64,000 bases of DNA, taken from UBA7803 sp040219135. GTDB lineage: Bacteria > Pseudomonadota > Gammaproteobacteria > Pseudomonadales > Azotimanducaceae. Under the pieces are notes generated by a model. The model did not search any database. It worked only from the letters and a program-made list of their open reading frames with translations, and had not been told where the DNA came from. Numbering within the stretch: position 1 is the first letter of the stretch; every line of letters begins with the position of its first letter. Positions 1-8,055 of the stretch are shown in pieces. Location: the NCBI GenBank assembly GCA_040219135.1, contig JAVJTA010000017.1:124001-188000 (forward strand). The letters run 5' to 3'. The position numbers and the translations under genes are program-made.

Positions 1-336
1 GTCGAGGGATGCGGCGTCGGCGTCCGGATTGTCTGCCAGTTCTGCCACGGCGGCGTCCAGTTCAGCGACGTTGCCAGGACCGTCCTCGGGGTGCGCGGCC
101 ATATGGCTGACGTAGGCGTCCCAGACGTCGGCGTTGTTCCGTTCCCCGGGGTTGTTCAGGTAGTCCTTTGCCTCCGCCGGAAAGCCGCTTTCGGTCAGCG
201 ACTGGCCGTAGGCATCGCGCAGAACCTGGCCGATGGCCTCGAGATTTTCCGGGGTGAAGGCCGCGTCTGGAAGGCTGCCGACGGCGTTCTCGATGACGTT
301 GGCGAACAGGGTTGAATTGCTACCGATGTTGATCAT
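1..336 (-). CDS. Unrecognised protein, C-terminus beyond window edge
   Basis: Reading the minus strand from ATG at 336 gives 112 open codons that run off the left edge, starting MINIGSNSTLF. An AGGAGA ribosome binding site lies about 6 bases before the ATG, which supports the start. The visible part is acidic, Asn/Ala-rich and predicted soluble, with no signal peptide, membrane segment or motif I recognise. It begins 15 bases after the stop of the coiled-coil gene at 352-942, so it is probably the fourth gene of the same minus-strand operon. No function can be assigned. Confidence 0.7.
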   Translation of the reverse strand, partial: MINIGSNSTLFANVIENAVGSLPDAAFTPENLEAIGQVLRDAYGQSLTESGFPAEAKDYLNNPGERNNADVWDAYVSHMAAHPEDGPGNVAELDAAVAELADNPDADAASLD

Positions 337-351
337 GCTGGTCTCCTGGGT

Positions 352-942
352 TCAGTCGGCGTAGCCGCTGCCGTCCTCGTCTTCGCGCTCGCGCTCTTCG
401 CGCTCGCGTTCCTCTTGCTCTTCCCGTTCCCGCTCTTCGCGCTCGCGCTCCTCCCGTTCGGCGTCGAGGCGCTCCTGTTCCTCGCGCTGGGCGTCGAGCT
501 GGGCCTGGTAGGCCTCCGCCTGCTGGTCCGCGGCTTCCTCGGCTTCGAACCGTTCCCGCTCGCGTTCCTGCTCCTCGACGGCCGCCGCCTGGCTGGTGTG
601 AACGGCTTCATGCTCGGCCAGGGCCTGCTGGGCCTGCTGCGCCTGTGCCTGAGCGCTGGCCTGCGCGCTGCTGGCGGTCGCCGTGGTCTGGGCGGCGGTG
701 AAATCCCGGGCAGAGAGCGCGGCGTCGTTCTGGTTGCGGCTGTCCTGGGTGCCGACCTTCAGGTCGGCCAGTTCGGTTTCCCCGGCCACGCTCGCCTGGC
801 CAGCGGCGTCGGAAGCTGCCATGGCCTCCATCTGGGCCTGGCTGAGTGCCTCCAGGGTGGGACCAGAGTCATCGCGGGCGACGGAGACTTCGACGCGGAG
901 GTCGTCGTCCTGGTCCGTGGAGTCGTTGCGTTCGTCTGCCAT
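352..942 (-). CDS. Glu/Arg-rich coiled-coil protein
   Basis: 196 residues, starting MADERNDST after a GGAGG site. The N-terminal third is acidic. The middle is Ala/Gln-rich (SAQAQAQQAQQALAEHEA), and from about residue 120 the protein becomes almost pure Glu/Arg/Gln heptad-like sequence ending in runs of REREE and the tail GSGYAD. This composition predicts one long charged helix or coiled coil. There is no signal peptide or membrane span. It lies 13 bases downstream of the zinc-ribbon M48-like gene and is presumably co-expressed with it; a scaffold role is inference only. The antisense frames are also open because of the biased composition, but only this frame has a ribosome binding site and fits the operon. 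Confidence 0.75.
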   Translation of the reverse strand: MADERNDSTDQDDDLRVEVSVARDDSGPTLEALSQAQMEAMAASDAAGQASVAGETELADLKVGTQDSRNQNDAALSARDFTAAQTTATASSAQASAQAQAQQAQQALAEHEAVHTSQAAAVEEQERERERFEAEEAADQQAEAYQAQLDAQREEQERLDAEREEREREEREREEQEEREREEREREDEDGSGYAD

Positions 943-955
943 CGCGGGCCTCCGT

Positions 956-2428
956 TCAGTCCGACATCAGGTCCGGACGCTGCGGGTCGGGTTTCTTCGG
1001 TTTCGGCTTCACGCTCAGAACCTCGCCGCAGGCCGTGTTGGGACAGCGGACGTTCACCGGCGCGTCGCCTTCCAGGTCCGTCCGGTTGACGAACATCGGT
1101 TCCCGGCACGACGGGCAGGTCAGTCTGGCTTTCGTCCTGGCCTTCTCCAGGCGCCGCTGCTCGGCGGGCTTCTCGGGCGCGGGTGGTGGTTTCGGCTTCA
1201 CCCGCAGCACCTTGCGGCAGGCTTCGTTCGGGCAGCGCACGTTGACCGGCTTGTCGCCCTCGAGCACCTGGCGCGGTACCCGCATGCGCTCGCCGCAGGC
1301 GGCGCAGGTGATCCGCTCGGTGTCCGGCGGCGGCTTGGCGGGCTTCGGCTTGGGGCCGAGCCCGGCGGCCCGGTACCAGTGATCGATGTAGCGGCGCCAC
1401 TCGGCGAAGTGAGAGTCCGCCGAATATTCGCTGAGGATCTTCAGTCGCGGCGCCAGGTACGGCGTGGTCGACATGGTGAGTTCGGAGAGCCGCAGATACG
1501 GATCGTCCGCCGCTGCCTCCTGTTCGAGCCACGCGTCGAGATTGATCTTGCCGGTGACCGGGAACGACTTCATCGCCCACTGGGTGAGCACCCGTCTGGC
1601 ACAGTCGAGATCGCCGGTGACCAGCGTGGCGGCGCGGTCGGCGGTGATCTCGGAATGCCGGGCCCAGCGCATCAGCGGCGCTTCGATTGCGCTCTCGACC
1701 AGTTTCGCTGGATTGAGAAACTGCAGCACGCCCTCGCCGAGGATGGTGGCCTGGCCCCGGGACTTGCCTTTCAGGAACTGCATGGCGGTGTTCCAGAACA
1801 CGTGACCCGCGCGGATGTGGCCCATCTCCCGGGCGATCAGGAACATCAGGTCGGTCGGCTTGAAGTTGATCAGCACGCTGCCGATGGAGACGAAGCTGCC
1901 GCCGTAGCCGCCGAGCGAGTACACGTCCCACATGCGCTCACCGGAGATGTACACCTCGGGCATGTGCGACAGCGACATCAGCCGCGCCGAGCGCAGGGCG
2001 ATGTCGAAGATCTCCGGCATCTGCCGTTCGCTGAGGCGGATGCCGTTGGTGGCTGCCTCGAACACCGGACGTCCGTAGCGCTCGGCGATGCCGTGCGCGG
2101 CCGAGGCCAGCGGCCCGAGGCCGTTCAGCACGCTCATGGCCTGGGCGTCCATCTGCCACATGAACGCATCGATCTCGAGGAAGTAATCGTCGCCGAGCGG
2201 GCGCAGCCAGCGGCACTCCGGGCAGTACACGTAGCCGGGATCCAGGTAGCTGCCGTCGCCGCCGCAGGTGCTGCAGCCGAATCCCATGGCGATCGGGCGC
2301 TGCAGCGGCAGCGGTTCGTCGGCCGGCGGCACGGTGCCCACCTCGTGGCCGCAGTCGCTGCAGAAAACGGCCCCGGACTGCAGTTCGAAGCCGCAGGCGA
2401 TGCAGTACTGGACTCGGGTTTCGCTCAT
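956..2428 (-). CDS. Zinc-ribbon protein with M48-like metallopeptidase core (degenerate HExxH)
   Basis: 490 residues. An N-terminal zinc ribbon has CxxC pairs at residues 9/12 and 23/26, and a second Cys-rich segment follows (CSTCGG...YCPEC). The central part resembles M48 peptidases around residues 195-215, where LIAREMGHIRAGH aligns with the usual HELGHxxxGH. The first metal-binding His is Arg200 here; Glu201, His204 and His209 remain. The C-terminus carries two more zinc ribbons of about 40 residues with the shared pattern CxxC...VNVRCPNxAC. No signal peptide is visible, so it is likely cytoplasmic. It sits between the SHOCT protein and the coiled-coil protein in one operon. Whether it is still a protease is doubtful; a binding or regulatory role is possible. 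Confidence 0.8.
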   Translation of the reverse strand: MSETRVQYCIACGFELQSGAVFCSDCGHEVGTVPPADEPLPLQRPIAMGFGCSTCGGDGSYLDPGYVYCPECRWLRPLGDDYFLEIDAFMWQMDAQAMSVLNGLGPLASAAHGIAERYGRPVFEAATNGIRLSERQMPEIFDIALRSARLMSLSHMPEVYISGERMWDVYSLGGYGGSFVSIGSVLINFKPTDLMFLIAREMGHIRAGHVFWNTAMQFLKGKSRGQATILGEGVLQFLNPAKLVESAIEAPLMRWARHSEITADRAATLVTGDLDCARRVLTQWAMKSFPVTGKINLDAWLEQEAAADDPYLRLSELTMSTTPYLAPRLKILSEYSADSHFAEWRRYIDHWYRAAGLGPKPKPAKPPPDTERITCAACGERMRVPRQVLEGDKPVNVRCPNEACRKVLRVKPKPPPAPEKPAEQRRLEKARTKARLTCPSCREPMFVNRTDLEGDAPVNVRCPNTACGEVLSVKPKPKKPDPQRPDLMSD

Positions 2429-2436
2429 GGCCGGTC

Positions 2437-3312
2437 CTAAAGACGGGACAGCAGTTCGGTTTTCTTGGCCTCGAAGTCGTCGGCGCTGATGGCCCCCAGT
2501 TCCTTGAGTTCCGCCAACTTGCGGATGCGCTTGAACACCTCCTCGTCGGGATCGTCCGCGGCGGCGCTGCCGTTGGCCGCAGCCGGCGTCTCCGGTGCGG
2601 GTGCGGGAGGCATGGGCGGCACCACGGTCCTAGGTGCCGGCTGCGGCGCGGGTGTGGCCACCGGGGCGGCGGCCTGCAGCGTCGCGCCATTGCTGCGCAG
2701 GTTTTCCAGCAGCGCCTCGTTGACTCTGCTGGCCGGACGCGCCGACAGCAACCAGAAGCCGAGGCCTGCCCCCAGCACGCCGAGGAACAGATACTGCATG
2801 AACATGTACGGGTTGATGGCGATCACGAACGCCATCATGCAGCCGAACACGATCCACAGCGTGGTGGTGGAGGAAAAGTCGAGCTTCGAGCTCACCGCGA
2901 CGCTGGTCTGGCCCGGGGCGCTGGGGGTGATGTTGATCTGGGTGTCCACCTTCACCACGAAGCCGCCGGTGGCTACGAAGTCGCGGTAGGCGATCTTGGC
3001 AACGAGCTGCTGGGGCGCGAACTGCTGGCGGATTGCTGATCCGTCGAGACCTTCGACGTAACGCACGAGGTGGGCGAACACGGCGCCCGGGTCGGCGCTG
3101 ACGTTTGTGCTTTCGGTCTTGCCGCCGGACTGGCCCATCAGGCCGGCGAGTCCCGGCCGCTGGGGCGGTGGCTGCGGCGGCAGCATCTGGCCGCCGTTCT
3201 GGATCGGCGCTGGCGCGCTCACCAGGCTTTCCCGGCAGCTGGAGCAGAACTTGGCTCCGGGCGGGTTGGTCGCCTGGCACTTGGGGCACTGGTTACCGGT
3301 TGCTTCGTTCAT
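2437..3312 (-). CDS. Zinc-ribbon membrane protein with C-terminal SHOCT domain
   Basis: 291 residues, first gene of the minus-strand operon, with GGAGTC before the ATG. Residues 9-26 form a zinc ribbon (CPKC...FCSSC). A soluble domain of about 100 residues follows, then two hydrophobic helices around residues 150-195 (LWIVFGCMMAFVIAINP and YLFLGVLGAGLGFWLL). After a Pro/Ala-rich linker the last 35 residues match the SHOCT pattern (IRKLAELKELGAISADDFEAKK), a short oligomerisation helix common at the ends of bacterial membrane proteins. It is probably an inner-membrane protein with both termini in the cytoplasm. It is divergent from the gene at 3534; the 221 bases between them should hold both promoters, though I could not pick convincing boxes. 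Confidence 0.82.
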   Translation of the reverse strand: MNEATGNQCPKCQATNPPGAKFCSSCRESLVSAPAPIQNGGQMLPPQPPPQRPGLAGLMGQSGGKTESTNVSADPGAVFAHLVRYVEGLDGSAIRQQFAPQQLVAKIAYRDFVATGGFVVKVDTQINITPSAPGQTSVAVSSKLDFSSTTTLWIVFGCMMAFVIAINPYMFMQYLFLGVLGAGLGFWLLSARPASRVNEALLENLRSNGATLQAAAPVATPAPQPAPRTVVPPMPPAPAPETPAAANGSAAADDPDEEVFKRIRKLAELKELGAISADDFEAKKTELLSRL

Positions 3313-3533
3313 GTCTGCGACTCCTGTGGGCCTGTCGACACCTGGGCGGGACGCGGAGCGTGCGGTTTTCCACCCTCTGACCCAAAAGGCGTAGGGCGCG
3401 GCGGAATCGGCTCACGGTGGACGCAAAAAAATATCTGAGCCGTTTTCCCGCCGGATCGCGCCTACAGGCAGGCAGACGGTCAGTTCGCGCGGCGGACGGC
3501 CGCGGCAACGGGGCGAACCGGAGGAAACCGAAC

Positions 3534-3890
3534 ATGAAGACCCATCCTGCAACGAAGCTCGGCATCGCCCTGGTGGGGGGGCTGCTGGTGCTGTCGACGT
3601 TCAGTCGATGCGCCCAGCCCTACGTGCTGCAGCAGCAGATCGACGATCAGTTGAACTGGCAGATGCAGCAGAACGAAGTGCTGCAGCAGCAGATGATGCA
3701 GAGCCTCAACAGCAATCCGTATGCGGATCCTTTCGCCGGCCAGGCGCAGAACCCCTACGCCCAGCAGCCCATGAACCCGTACGGGCCGGGCTTCAATTCG
3801 AACCCCTACCAGAACCCGCCGGCCGACGGCGGCTACTGGCGCAGCTCGGCGGCCGACGATGGCGCTGCTCCGGATTCGCAGGACCGCTGA
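3534..3890 (+). CDS. Small Gln/Asn/Pro-rich envelope protein
   Basis: 118 residues starting MKTHPATKLG at 3534, chosen because GGAGG lies just upstream and a signal-like hydrophobic helix (GIALVGGLLVLSTFSRCA) follows at once. A Cys after that helix could be a lipidation site but is a poor lipobox. The mature part is Gln-rich (VLQQQIDDQLNWQMQQNEVLQQQ) and then Asn/Pro/Tyr-rich with repeated NPYxxP and MNPYGPG motifs. It is probably exported or membrane-anchored. It lies 62 bases before the collagen-like repeat gene and has a similar Tyr/Pro/Gly bias, which suggests a shared envelope role. No family recognised. Confidence 0.7.
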   Translation: MKTHPATKLGIALVGGLLVLSTFSRCAQPYVLQQQIDDQLNWQMQQNEVLQQQMMQSLNSNPYADPFAGQAQNPYAQQPMNPYGPGFNSNPYQNPPADGGYWRSSAADDGAAPDSQDR

Positions 3891-3952
3891 GCCGATATCG
3901 ACGGAATCGCCGCCTTATTCACCAGACCCAATCAGTCACTCGGGAGAACACC

Positions 3953-4543
3953 ATGGAACTGTCACCCAAACTGATCGCCATCATCGGCGGCGCCGTCGGA
4001 CTCGGCTACGTGGCGATGACGGAATTGAACGGCGGCCAGGGCTGGAACCAGAGCTGGAGCCAGGGCCCGGGCAGCCAGCAGCAGTGCCCGCCGGGGATGC
4101 TGCCCACGGTGTCCGACTACCCGGGTGGGTCGACGTGCGTTCCGGCTCCAGGTGGTCAGGACGGCTACGGACCACAGACGCCGGCGGCTTACGGACCCCA
4201 GGGCCCCGCTGGCTACAACGCTCAGGGCCCTCAGGGTCCCGGCGGCTACGGGCCACAGGGGCCCGGCGGCTACGGGCCACAGGGCCCCGGCGGCTACGCC
4301 CAGGTTCCGGGCGGCTACGGTCCGCAAGGTCCGGGCGGCTACGGTCCGCAAGGTCCGAGCGGCTACGGTCCGCAAGGTCCGGCCGGCTACGGTCCGCAGG
4401 GTCCCGGCGGCTACGGTCCCGGCAGCTACGGCCCGCAGGGCCCGGGTTACGGCCCGGACGCCGGCTATGGCCCCAACGGCGCGGCGGTCGACAGCGGCGA
4501 GGTCTATCTGGACGACGCCACCGAGGCGGATGGCGCCTGGTAG
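3953..4543 (+). CDS. Collagen-like Gly-Tyr-Gly-Pro-Gln repeat protein
   Basis: 196 residues starting MELSPKLIAIIGG, with GGGAGA upstream. The N-terminus is a hydrophobic anchor of about 20 residues (LIAIIGGAVGLGYVAM). A short Trp/Ser/Gln segment with two Cys (QQQCPPGM...STCVPAPG) is followed by about ten tandem copies of GYGPQGPG with variants. The tail is acidic (EVYLDDATEADGAW). The repeats are Gly/Pro-rich like collagen but have a period nearer 6-9 than strict GXY. It is probably a membrane-tethered extended surface or periplasmic protein. It lies in the plus-strand run that leads into the C11 peptidase. Confidence 0.75.
   Translation: MELSPKLIAIIGGAVGLGYVAMTELNGGQGWNQSWSQGPGSQQQCPPGMLPTVSDYPGGSTCVPAPGGQDGYGPQTPAAYGPQGPAGYNAQGPQGPGGYGPQGPGGYGPQGPGGYAQVPGGYGPQGPGGYGPQGPSGYGPQGPAGYGPQGPGGYGPGSYGPQGPGYGPDAGYGPNGAAVDSGEVYLDDATEADGAW
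4164..4470 (+). repeat. In-frame tandem repeat coding for GYGPQGPG units
   Basis: The DNA consists of imperfect 24-27-base units of the form ggctacggtccgcaaggtcc. Neighbouring units differ mostly at third positions, and a few differ by amino acid changes such as PAG, PSG and AQV. The region lies fully inside the collagen-like gene, so it is a protein repeat that can expand or contract by recombination. It is not a CRISPR array: the units have no unique spacers. Confidence 0.85.
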
Positions 4544-4562
4544 CGGCGCCCAAGGCGTTGCC

Positions 4563-4802
4563 ATGTCAGCCGGCGCCAGCAACGCGGCAATGACCCGACA
4601 CCGTCTGCTCATCCGGCTCGTCGAGCAGGCGCTGGCCGAGGCGCCGGGAACTCGCGCCCGCTGGCTGCACGCCCACTGTCCGGCGGCGCTGAAGGCGGAG
4701 GCCGTCAGCCTGCTCAGCGCCGCGGAGCGGGTGCCCGACGACGAGCCGGTGGATCTTCTCGCGCTGTTCGCCCGGGCGGCGCTGCAGGGAACCGAATCGT
4801 GA
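4563..4802 (+). CDS. Small 79-residue protein
   Basis: The ORF starts MSAGASNAAMTRHR at 4563 and ends with a GTGA overlap into the next gene, which argues for translation coupling. An in-frame ATG at 4590 is an alternative start. The sequence has the pattern RLVEQALAEAPGTRARWLHAHCP...LKAEAVSLLSAAE. This resembles the short helical segment found before the kinase domain in many Ser/Thr kinases that accompany TIGR02999-type ECF sigma factors. The resemblance is by eye only. A sigma factor of that class is encoded nearby (9666), but no kinase is present here. Confidence 0.55.
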   Translation: MSAGASNAAMTRHRLLIRLVEQALAEAPGTRARWLHAHCPAALKAEAVSLLSAAERVPDDEPVDLLALFARAALQGTES

Positions 4803-5254
4803 GTCTGGTCTACGAGAACACCCGCCAGCTTCCGGCCGCCCGGCTGGTCATGTCGCTGGCGCTGGTGTGTGTCGCCGCCTGTGTGGTGCTCGCCGCGGAT
4901 CTGTATCAGGCACGCAGCGGACTGCCCATGCTGCTGATGCTCGGCCTCGGTGCGCTGATCGTGCTGGGCCTGGAAGCGTATTCGAGAACCTACGTGGTGC
5001 GCATCCGGCTGACGCCGCCGTGGGTCGAGGTCGAGACCGTGCGCCTGCTGGGAGTCCGTCGGCAGCGACTGCGGCTGGTGGACTTTGCCGGTGCCACGGA
5101 GATCGGCGGCGACCTGACGCTGGGTTCGTACACACCGGCCTTCACCCGGGTCCGTGTCGCGGGGCGCCGCCTGCCGCTGCTGCTCGATTCCCGGGCCGAG
5201 CGCGTGCAGGGCGCCACGCTGCGGGCGCTGGCCCAGGGACGGCTGCTGGGCTGA
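4799..5254 (+). CDS. Two-helix membrane protein with PH-like C-terminal domain
   Basis: 151 residues from a GTG start that overlaps the preceding stop as GTGA. Two hydrophobic helices occupy about residues 15-60 (LVMSLALVCVAACVVLAADL and LPMLLMLGLGALIVLGLEAY). The rest is a beta-rich segment (TYVVRIRLTPPWVEVETVRLLG) that resembles bacterial PH-like domains following a membrane hairpin. The function is unknown. It lies 25 bases upstream of the C11 peptidase gene and is probably in the same transcript. The gene at 8805 has a similar layout. Confidence 0.68.
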   Translation: MSLVYENTRQLPAARLVMSLALVCVAACVVLAADLYQARSGLPMLLMLGLGALIVLGLEAYSRTYVVRIRLTPPWVEVETVRLLGVRRQRLRLVDFAGATEIGGDLTLGSYTPAFTRVRVAGRRLPLLLDSRAERVQGATLRALAQGRLLG

Positions 5255-5279
5255 GCCGATTGACTTTCCGGAGGTTGCT

Positions 5280-8045
5280 ATGCAGAGAGTGCTGAAACCG
5301 TGGCTGCGCCTCGCAGCCTGCGCCTGGCTGCTGTCGTGGGCCGCGCTCGCAGGCGCGGCCGCGGGCACACAGGTCGACTGGACGCTGATGTTCTACATCG
5401 CCGCGGACAACGACCTGGAAGGTGCGGCGCTGAAGGATCTGGACGAGATCGAGGCCGGGCTGCCGGAGTCCGGCGTCGAAGCCATCGTGTTCATCGATCG
5501 CGCCAAGGGCTACAGCGACGCCGCCGGCGACTGGACCGATGCCCGGGTGCTGCGCATGCGGCCCGACCGCGAGCGCGGTGTGCTCGACCTGGACGAACTG
5601 GTGCGCTTGGGTGAGGTGAATACCGGCGATCCCAAGACCCTCTCCGACTTCGTCCGCTTCGCCTCGAGCCGCTATCCGGCGCGGCGCTACGGTCTGGTGC
5701 TGTGGAACCACGGTGGCGGCTGGCAGGGCATGGCGGACGACGAGGATCCGGGCAACGGTGAAGGACACGACAACCTGTCCGTCGTCGAGGTCGGCAACGC
5801 GCTGCGGGGGGCGCTGCCGGACGGGCGCAAGTTCGACCTGATCGGCTTCGACATGTGCCTGATGGCGCAGCTCGAAATGGCCTACGAGGTCGCCGACCTG
5901 GCGGAGTTCATGGTGGCGTCCCAGGCGGTGGAGCCGTCCTACGGCTGGCCCTACGACGTGCTGCTGCCGGAGTTCGGTCACGCCACCGTGGGTCCGCGGC
6001 GTCTGGCGCAGAACATCGTCCGCAAGTACGGCGAGTTCACCGACGGACGCAGCGAGGAGGTGGCCACCCAGTCCGCCATCGATCTGGCTCGCCTGGAGCC
6101 GGTGCGCGGTGCGCTCGACGCGCTGGCCGACCGGCTGCGGGGCGTGTCGGGTCAGTACTGGCCGTCACTGTCGCGGGCGCTGTTCTGGGCGGACAGCTTC
6201 GAGGTCGGCGGCAAGACCGCCAACCTCGAGCGCGGTGAGAACGCCCTGGCGAGTTCCGACCTGCTCGACATGGTCAAGCGCATGCGCACGTCGCTGGGAG
6301 AGCGTTTTCCCGCCGAAGCCGAGTTCCATCGCCTGGTGGAAGCCGTGGACGGCGCCATCCTCGACAACCACACCAGTCGCCGGCACCGGTTGAGCCATGG
6401 CCTGTCGATCTACGCGCCGCCGAACGCCGGCGCGTTCAACGACGCCTACGCCAGCAGCCGCTTCGGCCGTGACAGCCGCTGGCCGGCGCTGCTGCACGAC
6501 CTGCACGCCCGGCAGCAGGCCAACCGGGCGGCGCCGCGGGTGACCGCGATGAGCTACGTCAGAGCGGGCACCAGAACCCCGGTGACGGATTCGTCGATGC
6601 TCGACAACACGACGCTCAAGGTCACGGTGCAAGGCGACAACCTGCTCTGGGTGTCCGGACTGGTGGGCCGCTACAGCCAGGAAGACAAGGGGTATCTGAT
6701 CTACTCCCGGGGCTATCTGGCCGACAGCCGCTATCTGGCCGAGAAGCTCGCGACCTCCGGCAGCGCAGCCGAGCTGCTGATGCCGGAGTTCCGCGGCAGC
6801 ACGGCGGAGATGGAGATGGAGGTGGCCCCCGCGACCTATGCGGTGAGCAACGGCGAGCGCGCGGCGTTTGCGACCCTGGATGCCAGCGGCGCGCAGATCG
6901 GTCAGGGCACGTCGGCCACCATCGAGGCGCTGTACAAGAGCCGCACCCAGGGCGAGCACCGCGCCATCATCTCCTTCGATCTCCGCACCTGGAAGGCCAC
7001 CGGGGTGATCCTGCTGGTCCAACAGGAGGACGGCCGGATCGTGCCGCGCGCCGCCGAGCCCGAGGCGGACGATGAGGTCACGCTGCTCTACGAGTTTCTG
7101 CCCGACGACGGCGACGGTGAGCTGAAGCGGATGAAGGGTGTGACGTTCCCCTGGAAGGATGGACTGGAGCTGATCATGGACGAGGTGCCGAACGGCACCT
7201 ATCGAACCTGGGCCATCGCCGAAAACCTCTCCGGCGAGAAGCACGTGGGGCACGCTACGGTGAACGTGGTCGCCCCCCAGCGTGACATCAAGGCCGGCTT
7301 CGACGGCGCCCGCCAGCGCAGCATCCGCGATCTCGGCGGGGTCTGGTCCACGGTCAACGGCCAGGAGGTGCTGCGCATCGGCGAGCCTCTGTCGGCGGAC
7401 AGCAACATCGCCCGGATGATGATCAACGAGGAGATGATTGCGCCGGAGATGCGCGACTACCAGTTCGTGGTGCAGTTCGACACCCGGCTGCTGCCGACCA
7501 TTCACCTCATCACCTTCGACGAGAGCGGCAACAAGATTCTCGGCCGCGAGACCTATATGGTGCTTGCCAATCCCGCCGCCCCGGACCGGCTGTGGATCAA
7601 GAGCCTGGTGGGCGGGGGCGGCGATGCGGTGGGCGAGATCATCGAGCTGGCGCGGACCTCGCGGCCGCAGCCGGCGCCCCAACCGGCGCCGGGCCCAGGA
7701 CCTCAACCCGGCCCGGATCCGTACGTGCCGCAGCCGGACAACGGACCGGCGACGCTGATCGGCATCTGGGAGGGCAGAGGGCCGTACGGCTACATCTGGG
7801 TGCAGTTTGCCGGCAACGGCGAATACCGCCAGGTGGAAACGGCCTTCGACAACAGCGTGCGGGTGGAAAGCTGGGGCACCTTTGCGCTGCAGGGCAACTA
7901 CATGCAGCTCCGGCCCATGGGCGGACAGAGCTGCGGCCCCTATGGCTGCCAGCCCGTCTATCCGCCGCAGATGGCGCCGTTTCCCTTTCAGATCAGCGGT
8001 GGGGTGCTGCAGACGCCGGTCGCCCAGCTGGCGCGCCAGCGGTGA
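5280..8045 (+). CDS. Secreted clostripain-family (C11) cysteine peptidase
   Basis: 921 residues from ATG 5280, preceded by GGAGG and followed by a signal peptide (LAACAWLLSWAALAGAAAG). The peptidase domain covers about residues 30-400: VDWTLMFYIAADNDLEG at its start, the catalytic His144 in LVLWNHGGGW and the catalytic Cys193 in GFDMCLMAQLEMAYE, as in clostripain-related peptidases, which cleave after basic residues. A long middle part of beta-rich sequence follows. Near residue 800 a Pro-rich linker (QPAPQPAPGPGPQ) leads to a C-terminal domain of about 100 residues with a CGPYGC pair, perhaps for binding. It is predicted to act outside the cytoplasm. It is the last gene of the plus-strand run starting at 3534 and converges on a second cysteine peptidase gene. 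Confidence 0.9.
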   Translation: MQRVLKPWLRLAACAWLLSWAALAGAAAGTQVDWTLMFYIAADNDLEGAALKDLDEIEAGLPESGVEAIVFIDRAKGYSDAAGDWTDARVLRMRPDRERGVLDLDELVRLGEVNTGDPKTLSDFVRFASSRYPARRYGLVLWNHGGGWQGMADDEDPGNGEGHDNLSVVEVGNALRGALPDGRKFDLIGFDMCLMAQLEMAYEVADLAEFMVASQAVEPSYGWPYDVLLPEFGHATVGPRRLAQNIVRKYGEFTDGRSEEVATQSAIDLARLEPVRGALDALADRLRGVSGQYWPSLSRALFWADSFEVGGKTANLERGENALASSDLLDMVKRMRTSLGERFPAEAEFHRLVEAVDGAILDNHTSRRHRLSHGLSIYAPPNAGAFNDAYASSRFGRDSRWPALLHDLHARQQANRAAPRVTAMSYVRAGTRTPVTDSSMLDNTTLKVTVQGDNLLWVSGLVGRYSQEDKGYLIYSRGYLADSRYLAEKLATSGSAAELLMPEFRGSTAEMEMEVAPATYAVSNGERAAFATLDASGAQIGQGTSATIEALYKSRTQGEHRAIISFDLRTWKATGVILLVQQEDGRIVPRAAEPEADDEVTLLYEFLPDDGDGELKRMKGVTFPWKDGLELIMDEVPNGTYRTWAIAENLSGEKHVGHATVNVVAPQRDIKAGFDGARQRSIRDLGGVWSTVNGQEVLRIGEPLSADSNIARMMINEEMIAPEMRDYQFVVQFDTRLLPTIHLITFDESGNKILGRETYMVLANPAAPDRLWIKSLVGGGGDAVGEIIELARTSRPQPAPQPAPGPGPQPGPDPYVPQPDNGPATLIGIWEGRGPYGYIWVQFAGNGEYRQVETAFDNSVRVESWGTFALQGNYMQLRPMGGQSCGPYGCQPVYPPQMAPFPFQISGGVLQTPVAQLARQR

Positions 8046-8055
8046 TCACGCCCCG

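Noticed and set aside
683..2440. Long open frame on the plus strand opposite the zinc-ribbon genes
   Set aside because: It is an antisense shadow of GC-rich coding DNA; the product is Arg/His/Gly-rich without motifs, and the minus strand has zinc ribbons and ribosome binding sites.
4164..4470. Possible CRISPR-like array
   Set aside because: Units are contiguous, in frame and without unique spacers, and no cas genes are present.
3962..5368. 468-codon antisense frame with repeats
   Set aside because: The repeats mirror the collagen-like coding repeat on the plus strand; the translation is low-complexity TLRTVAAR-type sequence.
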